A DNA stretch of 64,000 bases, taken from positions 1 through 64,000 of the forward strand of contig JAQFVV010000981.1 in assembly GCA_028023455.1 (NCBI GenBank), in the 5' to 3' direction. This document shows, piece by piece, positions 22,501 through 34,500 of this stretch. The notes beneath the pieces were generated by a model. The model made no database searches, was not told the origin of the DNA, and was given only the letters and a program-made list of their open reading frames with translations. Origin of the DNA: Epiperipatus broadwayi (lineage: Eukaryota > Onychophora > Udeonychophora > Euonychophora > Peripatidae). Both the position numbers and the translations under genes were made by a program. Numbering within the stretch: the first letter of the stretch is position 1; every line of letters starts with the position of its first letter.

Positions 22501-24334
22501 CAAGAGATTCAAATATATCATATTATTTCATATTCATTTATCGGTTATTATTTTGATAAACAAATAAACTTCAATCTCATCCTACTTCATATCTTTGGTA
22601 TCTATTATATATAAATTTTTCAGTAAAATATCCAAAAGTCTCTCCATTCATTCATTCATTTTTTTTTTTTTTGTCGTTATTGTTGTCGCAACACATTTAG
22701 AGATACACAGTAATTTTATCATTTTTATTTAGTCAATCAATCTGAAATATAAAGTAATTTCCGATGTATTTTATAATTAATCTTGCCAATTTTCTTTTAT
22801 ATAATCCAATAAATTGAGAGTTAATTTAAATACCAAGACTACGCTTAATTATTTTATTTTATTTGGATTGCATAAGATGACGTAGCTATTTAAATAACAA
22901 GGTTCAAATTCAGCTGGGTAAGTGAGCTAGAATATAAGATATGGTATGTTTTGCTTATTAGTATTTTATTTTATTCCCATATAAATTTTATATTTGTATT
23001 TGCTTTCGAATATTATATATATATTATCATTTATCTTAGTTAATATTACAAAGTCAATCATTTCATGTTTGTCTGATTCCGTCATAAAAATCTAAATAGA
23101 TCGTGCTTTATCGTTGGTTCAGAATAACTCATCATAGATATTTTTCTTAAACTTCTATAAAATGAAGAGAACAAACTTCATTGACCGGTTTAATTGAATA
23201 TTGTTTTGATTTGTATAAAGATCAATTATAATCATGTGTTTTAATCATTGCCAACCAATTTTATATTCGATTGTTTAAAGATTCAAATAAATAATATTAA
23301 TACTCATAGGTAAATAAACATCCAATGGAAACTTAACATGTCTTTTATATAATATGATTGGACATTATAAAGATAGAAAATGAGCTAATGAAGTGTTGAT
23401 AATAAATTCTAGTGAAGTATTCTTTTTTAACATATAAACGAAGCAATAATTAAGTATCACTTTATTGGAAGATATGAATAAATTATTTATAAATTATTTT
23501 ATAGCTTCTTAGTAAACTAGACGTATATTAATTTGTTTAAACATTTAGATGAGTGCATAAATTTTCAAAGTGTTTATAAAATTAATATTAAAACCAGTTG
23601 ATGTCAATAGAAAATTATTAATTAAAGATTGGAGTAGAAAGAATTGTGTATCGCTTACTGACACGAATGTTTATACTTTCTATTTAGCGTTTATTAAACT
23701 AGATATATATTTGGTTCAAATATTATTTTGTTTTGATATTTAAATAGTGTCTATATGTAAAAATGTTTTGTAAAATACAATTATAGGTATTTAGAAGCTT
23801 ATCCGTTAGGATAAAATGCAGCATCATTAAATAATGAAGTAGATCTAAATTATTACAATAATAATAGGTTAATAAAGTATATTGGAATCTGCTTTAGTTA
23901 TTAATTGGATTTGATTTTCATTAGATTGCTAATCAAGTAGTTAGCCTAATCATATACTATTATTGTTTAGGGCGATGATATGCTAGTGCATTGCTCAGTG
24001 CAGTGTACTTTGTAATGTGATGGATTTGTTGATGTCTGGAGCAGATAATCTCATTATTCTTTCGTTTCACATATAGCTTAAATAAATTAGACTTTAAGAG
24101 AGATTATTTGTGCTTTGTGATGGTTTATTACATAATGGCGACCGATTGAGCTAGACTAGATTAATTTAAATTAGATTTTAGATTTTTCATCAGATCAGAT
24201 TGATCATCCTAACCATCACCCAGAATTCATCAATTCAACCAGTTACAAAATGGCACCAACGTTTGGAGCCTTCTTTCTTCAATTTAAATGGAATACAGCA
24301 TTCAACAATTACATCGGTTACAATATATATATAA

Positions 24335-24722
24335 GACATATTTTGTGGGTTCATCCTGTTAAAATATTTTAAAATACTGACGTTTCGCCTTGGTGACCAT
24401 AATAAATCATGTATATATGGTTTTGATTTTGATTATAATAACGTAAAAATATTGGAAACTGAAAGAAATAATAATAAAAGAAAAAATAAAGAGGTGATGT
24501 TAATATTTAAACATAAGCAAAATTTAATTAATAGGCAAGCAGCAAACATTATGATCACAGAATTATGGGAAAGTTGACATGGAATTATGGGAAAGCTGAC
24601 ATTTTAAAAGTGATAGTTGATAAAGCTACAAGGAAGTTGAAAGCACTTCTAAGTTACAGTTATACATATAATTTTTATAAACTTTTAATTGCTGTATTTT
24701 CAAATATTTATATATATATATA
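24335..24722. mobile_element. Penelope-like 3' fragments, outward-facing
   Basis: A short minus-strand piece (24335-24395) ends leftward and contains, on the minus strand, GCGAAACGTCAG, a sequence typical of PLE 3' regions. It joins a plus-strand PLE tail at 24394 that belongs to the 3.2-4.2 kb family, including its 3' UTR, and runs out into (TA)n at about 24710. So the outward arrangement is kept even where the two pieces come from different PLE families. The whole block sits between two TA runs directly after the 3' LTR. Confidence 0.7.
24394..24577 (+). pseudogene. PLE C-terminal tail, third copy
   Basis: The 60 codons plus stop read DHNKSCIYGFDFDYNNVK, then ILETERNNNKRK, then NLINRQAANIMITELWES. 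They match residues from about 108 to the end of the 3342-3842 product nearly exactly. The GIY-YIG motif lies upstream of the break and is missing. Confidence 0.8.
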
Positions 24723-24831
24723 TATATAGCTACTTAAGATGGCGGAATACGCCAAAACTGGCTATAGCAAAAGATATTAATCTTCAATTTTATATAGGCA
24801 TTTTTAAAAATTTTGCAGTTTTATTCTAGTG

Positions 24832-25923
24832 CAGCATTTCCCAACCTTTTTTGGCTCGTGTACCACTTGGTACTACATCATGCTAAATTGTACCACTTCG
24901 TAAAAATGATTGTATTTCATGAAATTTGTTATCACATAATGAGACAGATTACATTGGAACACACCTAAACTTCATACCCCGGATTATAAACTCACTGTAA
25001 CATATATATGTATGTGTTTGTTCAAAGTTTCGTTTTTATCTACTATTTTGTCACATTTCGTTTACTAATAAATGGTTTTAATAAAAACACAAAATTATAA
25101 AAAAACAATTAATATATTTTCTTATCACAATCAAATATTTTTATGAAATAAATTTAATGAGATCCTTGTGCTTGTTTCGAAGAACATAATTTTTTGAAAT
25201 TTGGTTCAAAAGATGTGTTCAATCTGTTTCGATACTTATTTTTTAAAAAAATATATGAAGAAAAAGCTCTTTGTACTAATTCCATACTAGTAAACGGTAA
25301 TAATTTAAGAGCGTTCTCAGAAAGTTGTTCATATTCTTTAATGTTTAACCAAAAAATAATTAGACTGTGTCATTTGAATTCTACTTGTAAAGTTCTATCA
25401 CCTGATAATTCTATTAAATTTTCTTTATTCTTTATTGATAATGGTGTAGCATTTTCTAAATTTTTTTCATAGAAGGGGTTTAAAATCCAATTACCATTTG
25501 TGTTTTCCGGTTTTGGAAAATGTTCCATGAAAGACAATTTTAATCCTGTTAAATGTGCTATTATATTTTGTCGTTTATCTTGAGACAGACTAACCTTATT
25601 GTCAAACAAAAAATATGTAGATTTCAAATACTTCCGGTTGATTGTTTTTGATACACTGTTTCCAAAAATGTAATTTCTTAATCATACTTTCAATTTTATC
25701 ATTAACATTAAAGATCGTTATCGACTGTACATATTAACAACTTTACTGTATAATATTATTAATTAAAATATTTTTTATGAATTATAGGAAAAAAACATTT
25801 CTATGATATTTTTATGATTTAATTTTTTTTTTATGTCCGCCATTATTGATTATTTTTCGTGTACCACCAACCAGCAACTCGCGTACCACCAGTGGTACGC
25901 GTACCACAGGTTGGAAAACACTG
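24832..25923 (-). mobile_element. hAT-family DNA transposon, internally deleted
   Basis: The element is bounded by terminal inverted repeats CAGCATTTCCCAACCT and, on the other strand, CAGTGTTTTCCAACCT. An exact 8-bp target-site duplication TTCTAGTG lies outside both ends (24824-24831 and 25924-25931). Terminal repeat and 8-bp duplication are diagnostic of hAT elements. At 1,092 bp it is much shorter than an autonomous copy and keeps only the end of the transposase. The GTACCAC blocks near both ends are subterminal repeats that could be transposase binding sites. Confidence 0.9.
25154..25681 (-). pseudogene. hAT transposase C-terminal region (ZBED/SCAND3-like), broken
   Basis: On the minus strand the frame reads from about NYIFGNSVSK through ILNPFYEKNLENATPLS, ENLIELSGDRTLQVEFK, a TGA at 25370-25372, then FWLNIKEYEQLSENALKLL, PFTSMELVQRAFSS, FLKNKYRNRLN and a TAA at 25154-25156. 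NPF, the LIEL..D.TL..EFK segment, FW, and ALKLLPF..... then LKNKYRNRLN are the dimerisation-region landmarks of hAT transposases close to vertebrate ZBED5/SCAND3. The N-terminal BED finger and the catalytic core are missing. One in-frame stop splits the remnant, so it cannot make a transposase. The plus-strand frame at 25194-25472 is only its shadow. Confidence 0.8.
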
Positions 25924-25939
25924 TTCTAGTGAATTGTTT

Positions 25940-28300
25940 ATATATATATATGCGTGTGTGCGTGCGTGTGTGTGAGAGAGAGTGTGTAAAATAAGACTAT
26001 GTTATTATAATATCCATATAATTATTTTTTTCTATAAACTATTGGTACTTTTTATTAATGTCTAATTTCAATCATACAATTAACCTTAATTATTTCAAAT
26101 TTGTTTCAGCAATGAATGTTCTTAAACTGAATTCTGTTAATAATGATTTAATTAAAATTTTTAATGAAAGTAGATAAATCATTAAATCACACTGGCTGTT
26201 AATGCGAAATGAACTGTTAAGAATTTAATCAAATATTTTAAATTAACGTAATATAAAAAGAGCTTTTACAAAAATATTTTCTAATTAATAACAATAAGAA
26301 AAAGTTATAGTAATAATTTCATTATGTGTTTAATAATATATAACAAAAAATATATAACGAAATTAATGGTATATCGTGTATAGATATAACTGAAACAATC
26401 CTTTTCTTAAGAATTTTCTTTATATATTTATAAAATATTTTTATATTTATAACATTTTATAATTATTATCAGCTATTACTTGATAAACTTATCATTTATT
26501 TATTATAGATAATAATGAAATAAAATTTAAACTGTTGCTTCCACATTGCTCTTCTAAATAATAACATTACCTTATAATATTATATTTTGGTCACATGTAA
26601 GTATGAATATATGTAACTTTTGAATCAAATACATTTAGGATTAAGAAGTTGTGTCATTAAAGCAATGACGCAACAGTAATTCAGCGTTATTGATAATAGC
26701 CTATATTGTATGTTTGTGCAAACAATTTTAAATTAAAGCTAGAAAATAAACTATAAAGTTATAGGCTATTGCTTGAAAAGTTTGAATATATTTGTAATAA
26801 TTTACAGTGATTTATTATTACCAATCTAGTATAAAAAAAAAATATTTATATATATATATTACTTGTGTAAATTTATTTAATGTTTCTATCTGCTCTTTGC
26901 ATCTTATTAGACTAATGGTAATTTCATAAGAAAATGTCATTAATATTCTATAACTGAGTCTTTATCAGCATAATCATTCAGATTTATGAGTTTATTTGTT
27001 AAAGCAAAAGCAATAAAAAATACGAACAATTATACCATGCAATCCCATAACTTCTTTTGTTAAACCAAAAAAATATATATTAAATTTACTTGGTTTAATA
27101 ATTTGCAAATAAATAAATGTGGGGAAGTATGTATTCATCATCAGTGTAAGCCATGATATAAATATAAAAATACTTTAATTTAAATTATTGATTCTCAAAG
27201 CTATCTGTGTTTAGATATTATGTAATTGCTTATTTTTTTAATTATCAAACAATTAATATTAAAATTTGAGGCATTAAACTTTATTCACTTCATTTACAAA
27301 TTATTACCACTCGATTTTAATGTTTCATTGCTCTTAAAACATTTTTAAATATATAAAAAAGGTATGTGAATTTATTGCACCTGAGTTCATAAGAAGTTTA
27401 TGTGCCAGATCTGTGACTGCTGGAATCGATTCTGGGACCTCCCAATACCAAGTCACTATACTAAACAATGCATAGTTTACTCAGATTAAATATTGAAAGA
27501 TTATTAAAATAGAGAGTGCTAGAAAATGGCAAAAGGTAAAACCTTAATTCAAAACTGTACTGAATGGTAGAGTTAGATTTTTTTTTATACTGAATCTCAA
27601 GAATGGTTTGATAATTTATCATAATATTTTGGTGAATGGTGGGGAGTTTCTCATTAAACAATTTTGAGTCATGTGACTACAAGTGCTGACTTACTAGTAC
27701 TAATGCAAATACATTCACACATTATTATATGTTCTGTAAGGGTTTTATATTTTTAATTATTTTTGCTATTAGTCTATTCATTTACAGTCAGAATATGCAA
27801 ACACAAAATAATGTTAACTATATTAATTACAAACATTTTGCTAATATAAAAAGTATAAAATGGGCTGCCAGAAGATACACAAATGAAATAATATTGGAAA
27901 TTATAATTTTAGAAAGATCCAAAGTCAACACTGTAAAAAGTCAAGTAAATCAATCAAATAATAATGTGGAGTTACATTCAGGTTACCAATGCAAACAAGC
28001 CTCCTGCAAATATAGGATGTTGCTTTATCATGGTCTAGTTACTGTTTTGAATAGTAATAGTATTTTTTGTCTTCCTATATTTTAATCAGCCTTTTTGGGT
28101 AGTATAACATCATGCCAACCTGAGCCTCTCAAACTATCAGCTACCTTTTTATGATAACTAGGATAGTGGGAAAGTATGTGTCTCTAATCATATTTTTATC
28201 ATTTAAATATGTGGATAGTTTTTCTAACTCATTCGATTTGTTTACCTCAAGCCATTGATAAATAAAAAAAAAACAATGATGAAAACATATTAGTAGACTG
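25940..28300. other. A+T-rich stretch without recognisable genes
   Basis: It contains simple (TA)n and (TG)/(GA) repeats at about 25940-25985 and otherwise only short, unremarkable frames. The longest (27729-28085, plus) starts with a hydrophobic run that could mimic a signal peptide, but has no family resemblance and I do not call it a gene. Confidence 0.5.
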
Positions 28301-28329
28301 GAAATACATAATTGCGATCTTTTCTTGAA

Positions 28330-28620
28330 GCAACACAGATACTAATAAATCAACAGACATCGCATGATTACTATTTCCTAGTCTTACACAAACTTTTTGT
28401 AAAATCCAAAGTAATCTATGGATGCAAGATGATTTTGAATTATAAAGCATTAGATCCTAAAGTGTTATTGCAATGCTCTCAGATTCAAAGCTCCTCACTG
28501 ATAAAATCCACAAGCTAGAAAGTAGTCTGGGGATATTGGATGAGTATGAATTCTGCTTTGCACTAGATGGTACTATTGTTTGAAGAATTTTGTCTCTGTT
28601 TTAACTAATGAATCAATCTG
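28330..28620 (+). repeat. Copy of the 51-kb repeat family
   Basis: ctgataaaatccacaagcta (28499-28518) and the following ggatattggatgag match the repeat at 51240-51315 on its minus strand and the copy at 46040. The left part (28380-28440, ttacacaaactttttgtaa and tggatgcaaga) resembles the same family in the opposite orientation, giving again an outward-facing pair. No coding sequence is associated. Confidence 0.5.
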
Positions 28621-28629
28621 GAAATGCAT

Positions 28630-30690
28630 TTGGAGATATTTCAATTACACAAAGATTATATGCTCAAATAGTTTAATGACTACCACAGAAATCAAATGGG
28701 CATAAAGATGTGGTGTAAAAATATTCTGTCTCAGTCTGGAAATATTGTCATACCTGGTGAATTTGTCATTAAAACAATAAAGTAATAAAAATTATCAAAA
28801 GAAAGGGGTAGCATTGAATGTAGAGTGACAAATCTATTTTTTCTGAATTGTGGATACATAGAATGTGCAAAAATAAGTGTTTATAGATTCTTAAGTACCA
28901 AAAGAGAGGACAGCACCAGTGATTAAGAAACTGTATAGATTTAAGGGTTATTGTAGCTATTCCTAATGAAAGCCATAATTCAGGAAAGTTTAATAGAACA
29001 GATAAAGAGTTAGTCCTTTTGCTGTAATGGATAATAATGGTGTTACACAATAATTATTGCTATATTGCCTATTTTCTTTTTTTATAAAATTTGGAGAATT
29101 AAATGCACTAGCCAGTTCAGATGCACAACCTTCTGAGTTTATATATTCTTAAACAAAACTCCAAAATAAGATATCTACATTACATTGTAAAATTTCTCTA
29201 GGTGATTCATCTGAATGTGCAATGTTACCATTTTTAACATTACAATAAGTTGTTTGCATTTTATTAAGCTGAACATCTTTGTCAAAAACTAACATTGATA
29301 AATCATTAAAAGTGATTGTCTTAATTGGTGTGGTCTTTTTCAAAGGTTTATTAAAATATTATTTGGCCACATATTCAAACCACCATTGTCATCATACAAG
29401 AGGATATAATTTCTGGATTTAATTTGGTTGCGATATCATTTTTCAAGTCTTTATATTATTTCACTGCATAAAACAATTAAAATCAGAATTAGACAATGCC
29501 TGTATCCCTTTGTAGTTTTATTTCACCATTAATTTTTAATTCTTCTTTTCCATTATTAAACTTCTGCCTTTAAATTTTTATATTTTGTATGAAAGTCCAC
29601 ATTTAAATTATTGTTTTTCAAGTAGAAATAGCTACATTTCCTTTTAATTAACATCAGTAATAGTAAAATCATTACATGCATTCTCACTCTTTCAGTGAAC
29701 CCAAGAAAATTTACTTATATTTATAACACACAGTTGGAAGATAATTTACTTATATTTATAACACACAGTTGGAAGATAATTCATTGATTCAGTACCATGA
29801 TTGTCTTTTTAATCCAAATTAGAAATTTTAGCATTTAATAACTTTTACAAATCTGAATATCTAAGAGACATCTATAAACAATGAAAACACTTTCTAAGAC
29901 AATCTATTATTTTGTAATGCAACAAACATTTTAGTCTTGAAAAATATTTATTTACAGTATACCCAATAAATTGTTTTTATTAGTATTTGTGTCATGTGAA
30001 CACATTTTATATAATGCCATTATTTTGAACCAGATGCTTCCATCTTGCTTTATAGTGATTTATCTGTCTTAATAAAATATGGTGACCAATCCATGAATTA
30101 TGCAAAAATCCAATAATAGTAGAACCTTTGAATTTATAACAATAATATCTTTATTTCAAAAAATTATGGTTAATGTTTACTATTTCTACCAAAACATGCA
30201 TTAATGCTTCTAAGAAGATAAACTTTATATTTTAATAATATTTCTGTAATAACACTATTTAGAAAAGAATACAAATTTTCTTTATATGGTTTACTTTTAG
30301 TAAATATTTGAGAAAATACTCTAATAAAATGAGGAGGGACATCATTGTTATACAACAAAAAATCTTAAGAATACTAAGTACTAAATTAGATTTTACAATA
30401 AATTCAAAATCAGGGTTCTCCTTTCATTAATTATTCTATCCTTGCAAATTATTGATAATAAGAATTTTGTTTTAAATTAGTTTTTAGTTATAGAAAGAAT
30501 GTCTTTCAAAAAGAAAAATGTGTGGTTTTAATAAATCAAGTAGTAGCATAAAAATCATTATTGTTGCTAAGCAAATGCAAAAAATAAAGATTAAGAATGT
30601 AAGAGTAATTTATAGATTGCTTTTATTAATTTATTCAAAGCATATGTCTTTATCAGATGGAACAGATCTATGATGTTCTTTCAAATTAGT
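28630..30690. other. Mostly featureless A+T-rich sequence
   Basis: No supported gene. Minus-strand frames at 28769-29050, 29149-29343 and 30170-30358 are less biased in composition than most and might be scraps of an old transposase or host exon, but I found no motif to assign them. A perfect tandem duplication at 29708-29777 is listed separately. Confidence 0.4.
29708..29777. repeat. 35-bp tandem duplication
   Basis: A 35-base unit beginning aatttacttatatttataac and ending cagttggaagat is repeated twice without a mismatch. It is an isolated, apparently recent duplication. Confidence 0.9.
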
Positions 30691-30766
30691 TGCTTATATA
30701 TATATATATTGTAAATATCAATAAGTCGATATTTATATTTAAATATATATATATACAAAGTAAGTA

Positions 30767-30915
30767 ACTCATTCTCCCCCCCCCCCATGGTATGAATTAA
30801 AAGCATTCTAAATATTGCTCAAGGAATCAAAAATAGAATAAATCAACCTATTCTTGAATCTCTGACGTTTCTAAGCATATCTTTATGAGGATTGTTGGCA
30901 ATTCAAAGTGAAATT
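30767..30915 (-). repeat. PLE-like 3' end repeat, copy 1
   Basis: On the minus strand it contains GAAACGTC (30863-30870) preceded by cctcataaagatatgctta. It matches a second copy at 31376-31530 in the same orientation, including the blocks ctattctt and aagcattctaa/aagcactctaa. The first core box is degraded (CATAAAG). The position of GAAACGTC is like that of other PLE-type ends in the window. Confidence 0.5.
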
Positions 30916-31100
30916 AAGTATCTGTCTGATAGAATATAACACTTGAGGTATTAAACCCATAATCAATTCCATAAAAGAGGATACAAAATTTTACTTTGAC
31001 TCTTTGATTGTAATAATTAAGTAATATTTTAATATATAAACATTAAATTGAACATAGTCTAATATATATAATGTAAAATACAGCACCCATTATAAAATAT

Positions 31101-31133
<33 letters not shown>

Positions 31134-31140
31134 AAATATA

Positions 31141-31352
31141 TAATGGTAAATACAAAATTGTAGTTTAAATTCTTTTGTAGCTCTTTCTATTACATGGTAA
31201 TCCTCATCAGCTTTACCTCTATACACAGCTTATGGAAATATATGTAGCATTAAGTTTAAAAAATTGAAATTCAGTTAAAGCTGGCGAGGATTACCACATA
31301 ATCTAAAGCGCTACAAAAGAATTTGAACTATAATATTGTATTTACTGTTAAA
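31141..31352. repeat. Foldback with ~75-bp arms and ~60-bp loop
   Basis: The arm 31141-31215 pairs with about 31275-31352. Shared blocks include gtatttac, attcttttgtagc and ggtaatcctc. It lies between (TA)n runs at about 31100-31121 and 31362-31376 and is bracketed by two direct copies of another repeat (30767-30915 and 31376-31530). The left arm carries an intact hammerhead-like core; the right arm core is mutated (CTGGCGA...TAAA). Confidence 0.85.
31184..31210 (-). ncRNA. Hammerhead-ribozyme-like core
   Basis: On the minus strand the order is CTGATGA (31204-31210), a hairpin ATTAC-CAT-GTAAT that would be stem II, then GAAA (31184-31187) followed by GAGCTAC. CTGATGA and GAAA are the canonical hammerhead boxes. 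The short 3-nt stem II loop is atypical, and stems I and III and the cleavage site were not resolved. Treat it as a candidate. Confidence 0.45.
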
Positions 31353-31375
31353 AAAATTTATATATATATATATAT

Positions 31376-31530
31376 GTTAACAAAGGAAAGTACATCATGT
31401 TTCCTCAAGCTATGAAATAAAAAGCACTCTAACTGTTTAATGAAAGATCAAGAATAAAATGAATCCACCTATTCTTAGAGCCTTGATGTTTATAAGTATA
31501 CCTTTGTCAACGTTATTGATAATTCAATTA
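31376..31530 (-). repeat. PLE-like 3' end repeat, copy 2
   Basis: This is a direct copy of 30767-30915 with the corresponding site reading ATAAACATC on the minus strand, so the GAAA box is mutated, as is the first box (TTGACAA). The shared order of blocks (ctattctt, aaagcactctaa) makes the relationship clear despite divergence. Confidence 0.5.
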
Positions 31531-31539
31531 CACAATGGA

Positions 31540-34500
31540 AGAAAAAAAAAACATTATTCATATGAAAAAGATTAAAAAATTTTAATGAAAATTTGTAATA
31601 AACAAAAATGTGTACTTGTTCCAACATTGTTTATAATTTTTAAGTTTAAAAGTCTTTGAATCTTTGTTTTATAGTTGAATAATTAAAGTTAATCAATTAA
31701 AAATGAAAGCCATACTTTCATATTCTTGTATTTTGGATATACAATTTACTGATGAGTGTGCTCTTTTTTCAAGTTCAAAATGACAAATGGAAAATATATA
31801 TTTAATGTTTTAACACAATATAGTAAAACTTACTTTAAATAATTATTATTGAAAATACTCAATATTTTTAGTAACTTGTTTTGAAAATAAATTTTCAGCA
31901 ACTTTTATCTTAGATAGTTATCAACTTAAGAAAGTAAGCCATTTTATTTCTTTTAATAATTTTATATGTAGAAAGGTGGACTTAGAAATTGTCTTTCAAC
32001 ACAGATTCTATTCTTAACAAGTTCAAAAAGGCTATTTTATCACTATTGCAACTAAATTAGTGTACTGGAGGTGTTTTTTAAATCAATTTACTGTATGGAA
32101 ATGATACCTGTGTACTTTATTAGTGCATTATAGAGGCATTAGAAAAGTTTCATTAAAATATGCTCATAACATATCACAAATATAATGACATGATTACAGA
32201 ATCAATATTCATCTTACTGAAAGTGTTTCTCTAGAGCTCATTATTGTAATATCATTCCTTCATTAGATTGAACATATTAAATGGCTGAATATTATAACAA
32301 CTTTAAAAGAGGGTTTTATGGTAAACTAGAGTTCAGGTAAGCCTATTTAAACCATAGGGATTATGTCAAAGGAATTATAAAAAGTGCGGTGTTAAATGTT
32401 TTTATTGGAAGGATATGATGGAAAATATTATACATTAGAAAACACTATTTAGACATTGTGTTGAACTCTATCAGAAAAGAAAGTTTTCCGCAGAAGTTAA
32501 AGACAGTATGGATAAACAGGTTCTGTTCTTTGTGGATTCACAGATAGGTTTATATAGACATTTCAATATGCATTTCTAGAATAGTTTATTTTTAGCTTTT
32601 CCTTTTGAAGTTGGAATGGGCACACTTTTTGTGATTGCGTGCTGCAATTGATAATGAATTGAGTTCAATAATCAATGTAAACTCATAATTTATGTTTTGT
32701 TTATTTCTCTTTTTACCTATGTGTTTATTTTATTTCTTCTTGAGTTAAAATCGTCTTACTTGTTTACAATTTGCTGTTAATAATATGGTAAGATGATTCT
32801 TTTGTATTCTATTTATATAAATTTTGAAAATATATAAAAGATATATAAATATTTACGTATTTTATAATATTTTAATTGTTTTTCATTTCCGTTTGAAATA
32901 AGTTTTCCTTTCTAAATATATTTATTTTTACAATTGAAATGGAAAAAGAAACAGTTTTCAATTTTTTGATCATTTTTATTATTAACTCTTTTTTTAAAAT
33001 TTATTTTAAGTTTAATAATAAAAATCAGTAAGTATGGATTATATTTTTTTAAAACAAAAAAAAAAAAAAGAAAGCAAATAATATTCCTTATAAAAATATT
33101 TTATTATAAAGAAACAACAACAAAATTAATAGATATATAGTATCATTCAAATTGTGAATACTGTATTAAAAAATAATATATATATATTTGAACATCTTAA
33201 ATTTAATAACTATAATGTCATTATAAATACTGTTTTGTTTCCCATTTCTTACTGAATGATATAAACGTACTTTATAGAAACGTTTTACACATTTCATATA
33301 CAGATCAATATACAAATTGTATACAATAACTTTAGGAATTATTTATATTGTTATATGTTACTTTAAAGACATATTTTTTTTTTAATTTTCATATATATAT
33401 ATATGATTCTTAAAAGGTTGTAGTTTGAAATTAGAGCAGATTAAAAAATATGTTGCTTTTTTTTAAATTTTAAGTCTATATAACAGTAGACAATAAATAA
33501 ATTGCCAAGGAAACATATTTCGTATGTCTTTATTTATATATTTTAAAATGAATGTTGTAATTGAGGTTTTAAGTCTATCTAAACAGATAATATACATGAG
33601 AAAAAGAAAAGATAAGTTGATTAAGAATATTATCAGCAAATGAGTTTAATGTTAATATTAGGTTAGACATCGTCTCTAACTCAAAAACTAATAATAATAA
33701 TAATTATTAATTAATTTACATTTAGTGGATAATGTCAAAGATGTGAATAAAAAATTGACACTTGGATTTCCAGATTTTAGTAACTTAGATAGATAGAAAG
33801 ATAGGTGGATGGATAGATAAAGATAGGTAAGTGGATAATGTAGGTAGATATGCAAATAGATGGATAAAAAATAATAAATAAAACTTTTAAATAAACAAAT
33901 ATAGATTAAACATTTCTCTAGACAGCTTTTATAATGGAGCAATAAATAACTAAACAATATTCATCAGGTTTACAAAAGTAACTGGTGAAGATTTAGGCTG
34001 TTGGCTTTCCTTTTTTTCGTTTTGTAGCTAAAATATGACTTCCTATCAATTACTAACCAATTTTGAAAAATTATCTAAAACAATTAAACAATAGCTACCT
34101 GAAAAATACCTCATGTAAAGAACTTTCCATTTTGCTTAGTTTGGATTTAAATCCTAAGAACAGTCATAGTGAATATATGCATTAACAGAGTGGTCCAGAC
34201 ATATATACTCAGAGAAAAAAACAATAGTAAAAAAATACATCTCAATACTATTGTCTTTGCACAAAACAAAACATCTAGTATCACATAAACTGCAATTAAT
34301 CACAAAAAATCATAGGTGTGATTTTGGTAGCATTTACAGATGCTAAGATTAGACTTTAAATTTGTATCAGGTTCGACTGAAAACAAATGAAAACAGATTT
34401 GAACTTAACAAGGTAAAGATATAAAGTAAATAATTGAAGTAGGACATAAAATTATAGACAAACTAATAGTTATGAATATTTAAAAAATAAAATAATCAGT

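Larger units (their letters stand above)
10770..24322 (+). mobile_element. LTR retrotransposon with ~3.3-kb LTRs, internally deleted
   Basis: A 3.3-kb sequence at 10770-14078 recurs, split by an insertion, at 17500-24322. Between the copies are all the landmarks of an LTR element in order: a PBS-like TGG site right after the first LTR, a gag-like coiled-coil region, the last residues of an integrase, and a polypurine tract right before the second LTR. The LTR copies differ at a few per cent of positions plus indels, so insertion is not recent. Protease, reverse transcriptase and RNase H are missing. The integrase C-terminus (FLNVYEGPFQIKRK) points to Ty3/gypsy. Very long LTRs with a reduced interior recall non-autonomous LARD-type elements. 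Both outer ends lie in (TA)n, so no target duplication can be read. Confidence 0.85.
17500..24322 (+). repeat. 3' LTR, split by a 3.6-kb insertion
   Basis: The segments 17500-17803 and 21404-24322 together match the 5' LTR at 10770-14078. It starts TGTGAATATTC and ends CGGTTACA followed by (TA)n. The interruption falls in a TA-rich part of the LTR, and about 100 bases present in the 5' LTR (11071-11170) are missing at the junction. Differences from the 5' LTR are mostly single substitutions and changes in TA or T tract length. Confidence 0.85.

Noticed and set aside
25194-25472. 92-codon plus-strand frame
   Set aside because: It is antisense to the hAT transposase remnant on the minus strand, whose motifs (NPF, LKNKYRNRLN) are recognisable.
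28640-30400. Possible old piggyBac-like or other transposase
   Set aside because: A few phrases in several minus-strand frames looked suggestive, but no catalytic motif or terminal repeat could be found.
33688-33957. 89-codon minus-strand frame rich in Tyr, Leu and Ser
   Set aside because: It covers a degenerate GATA-type simple repeat.
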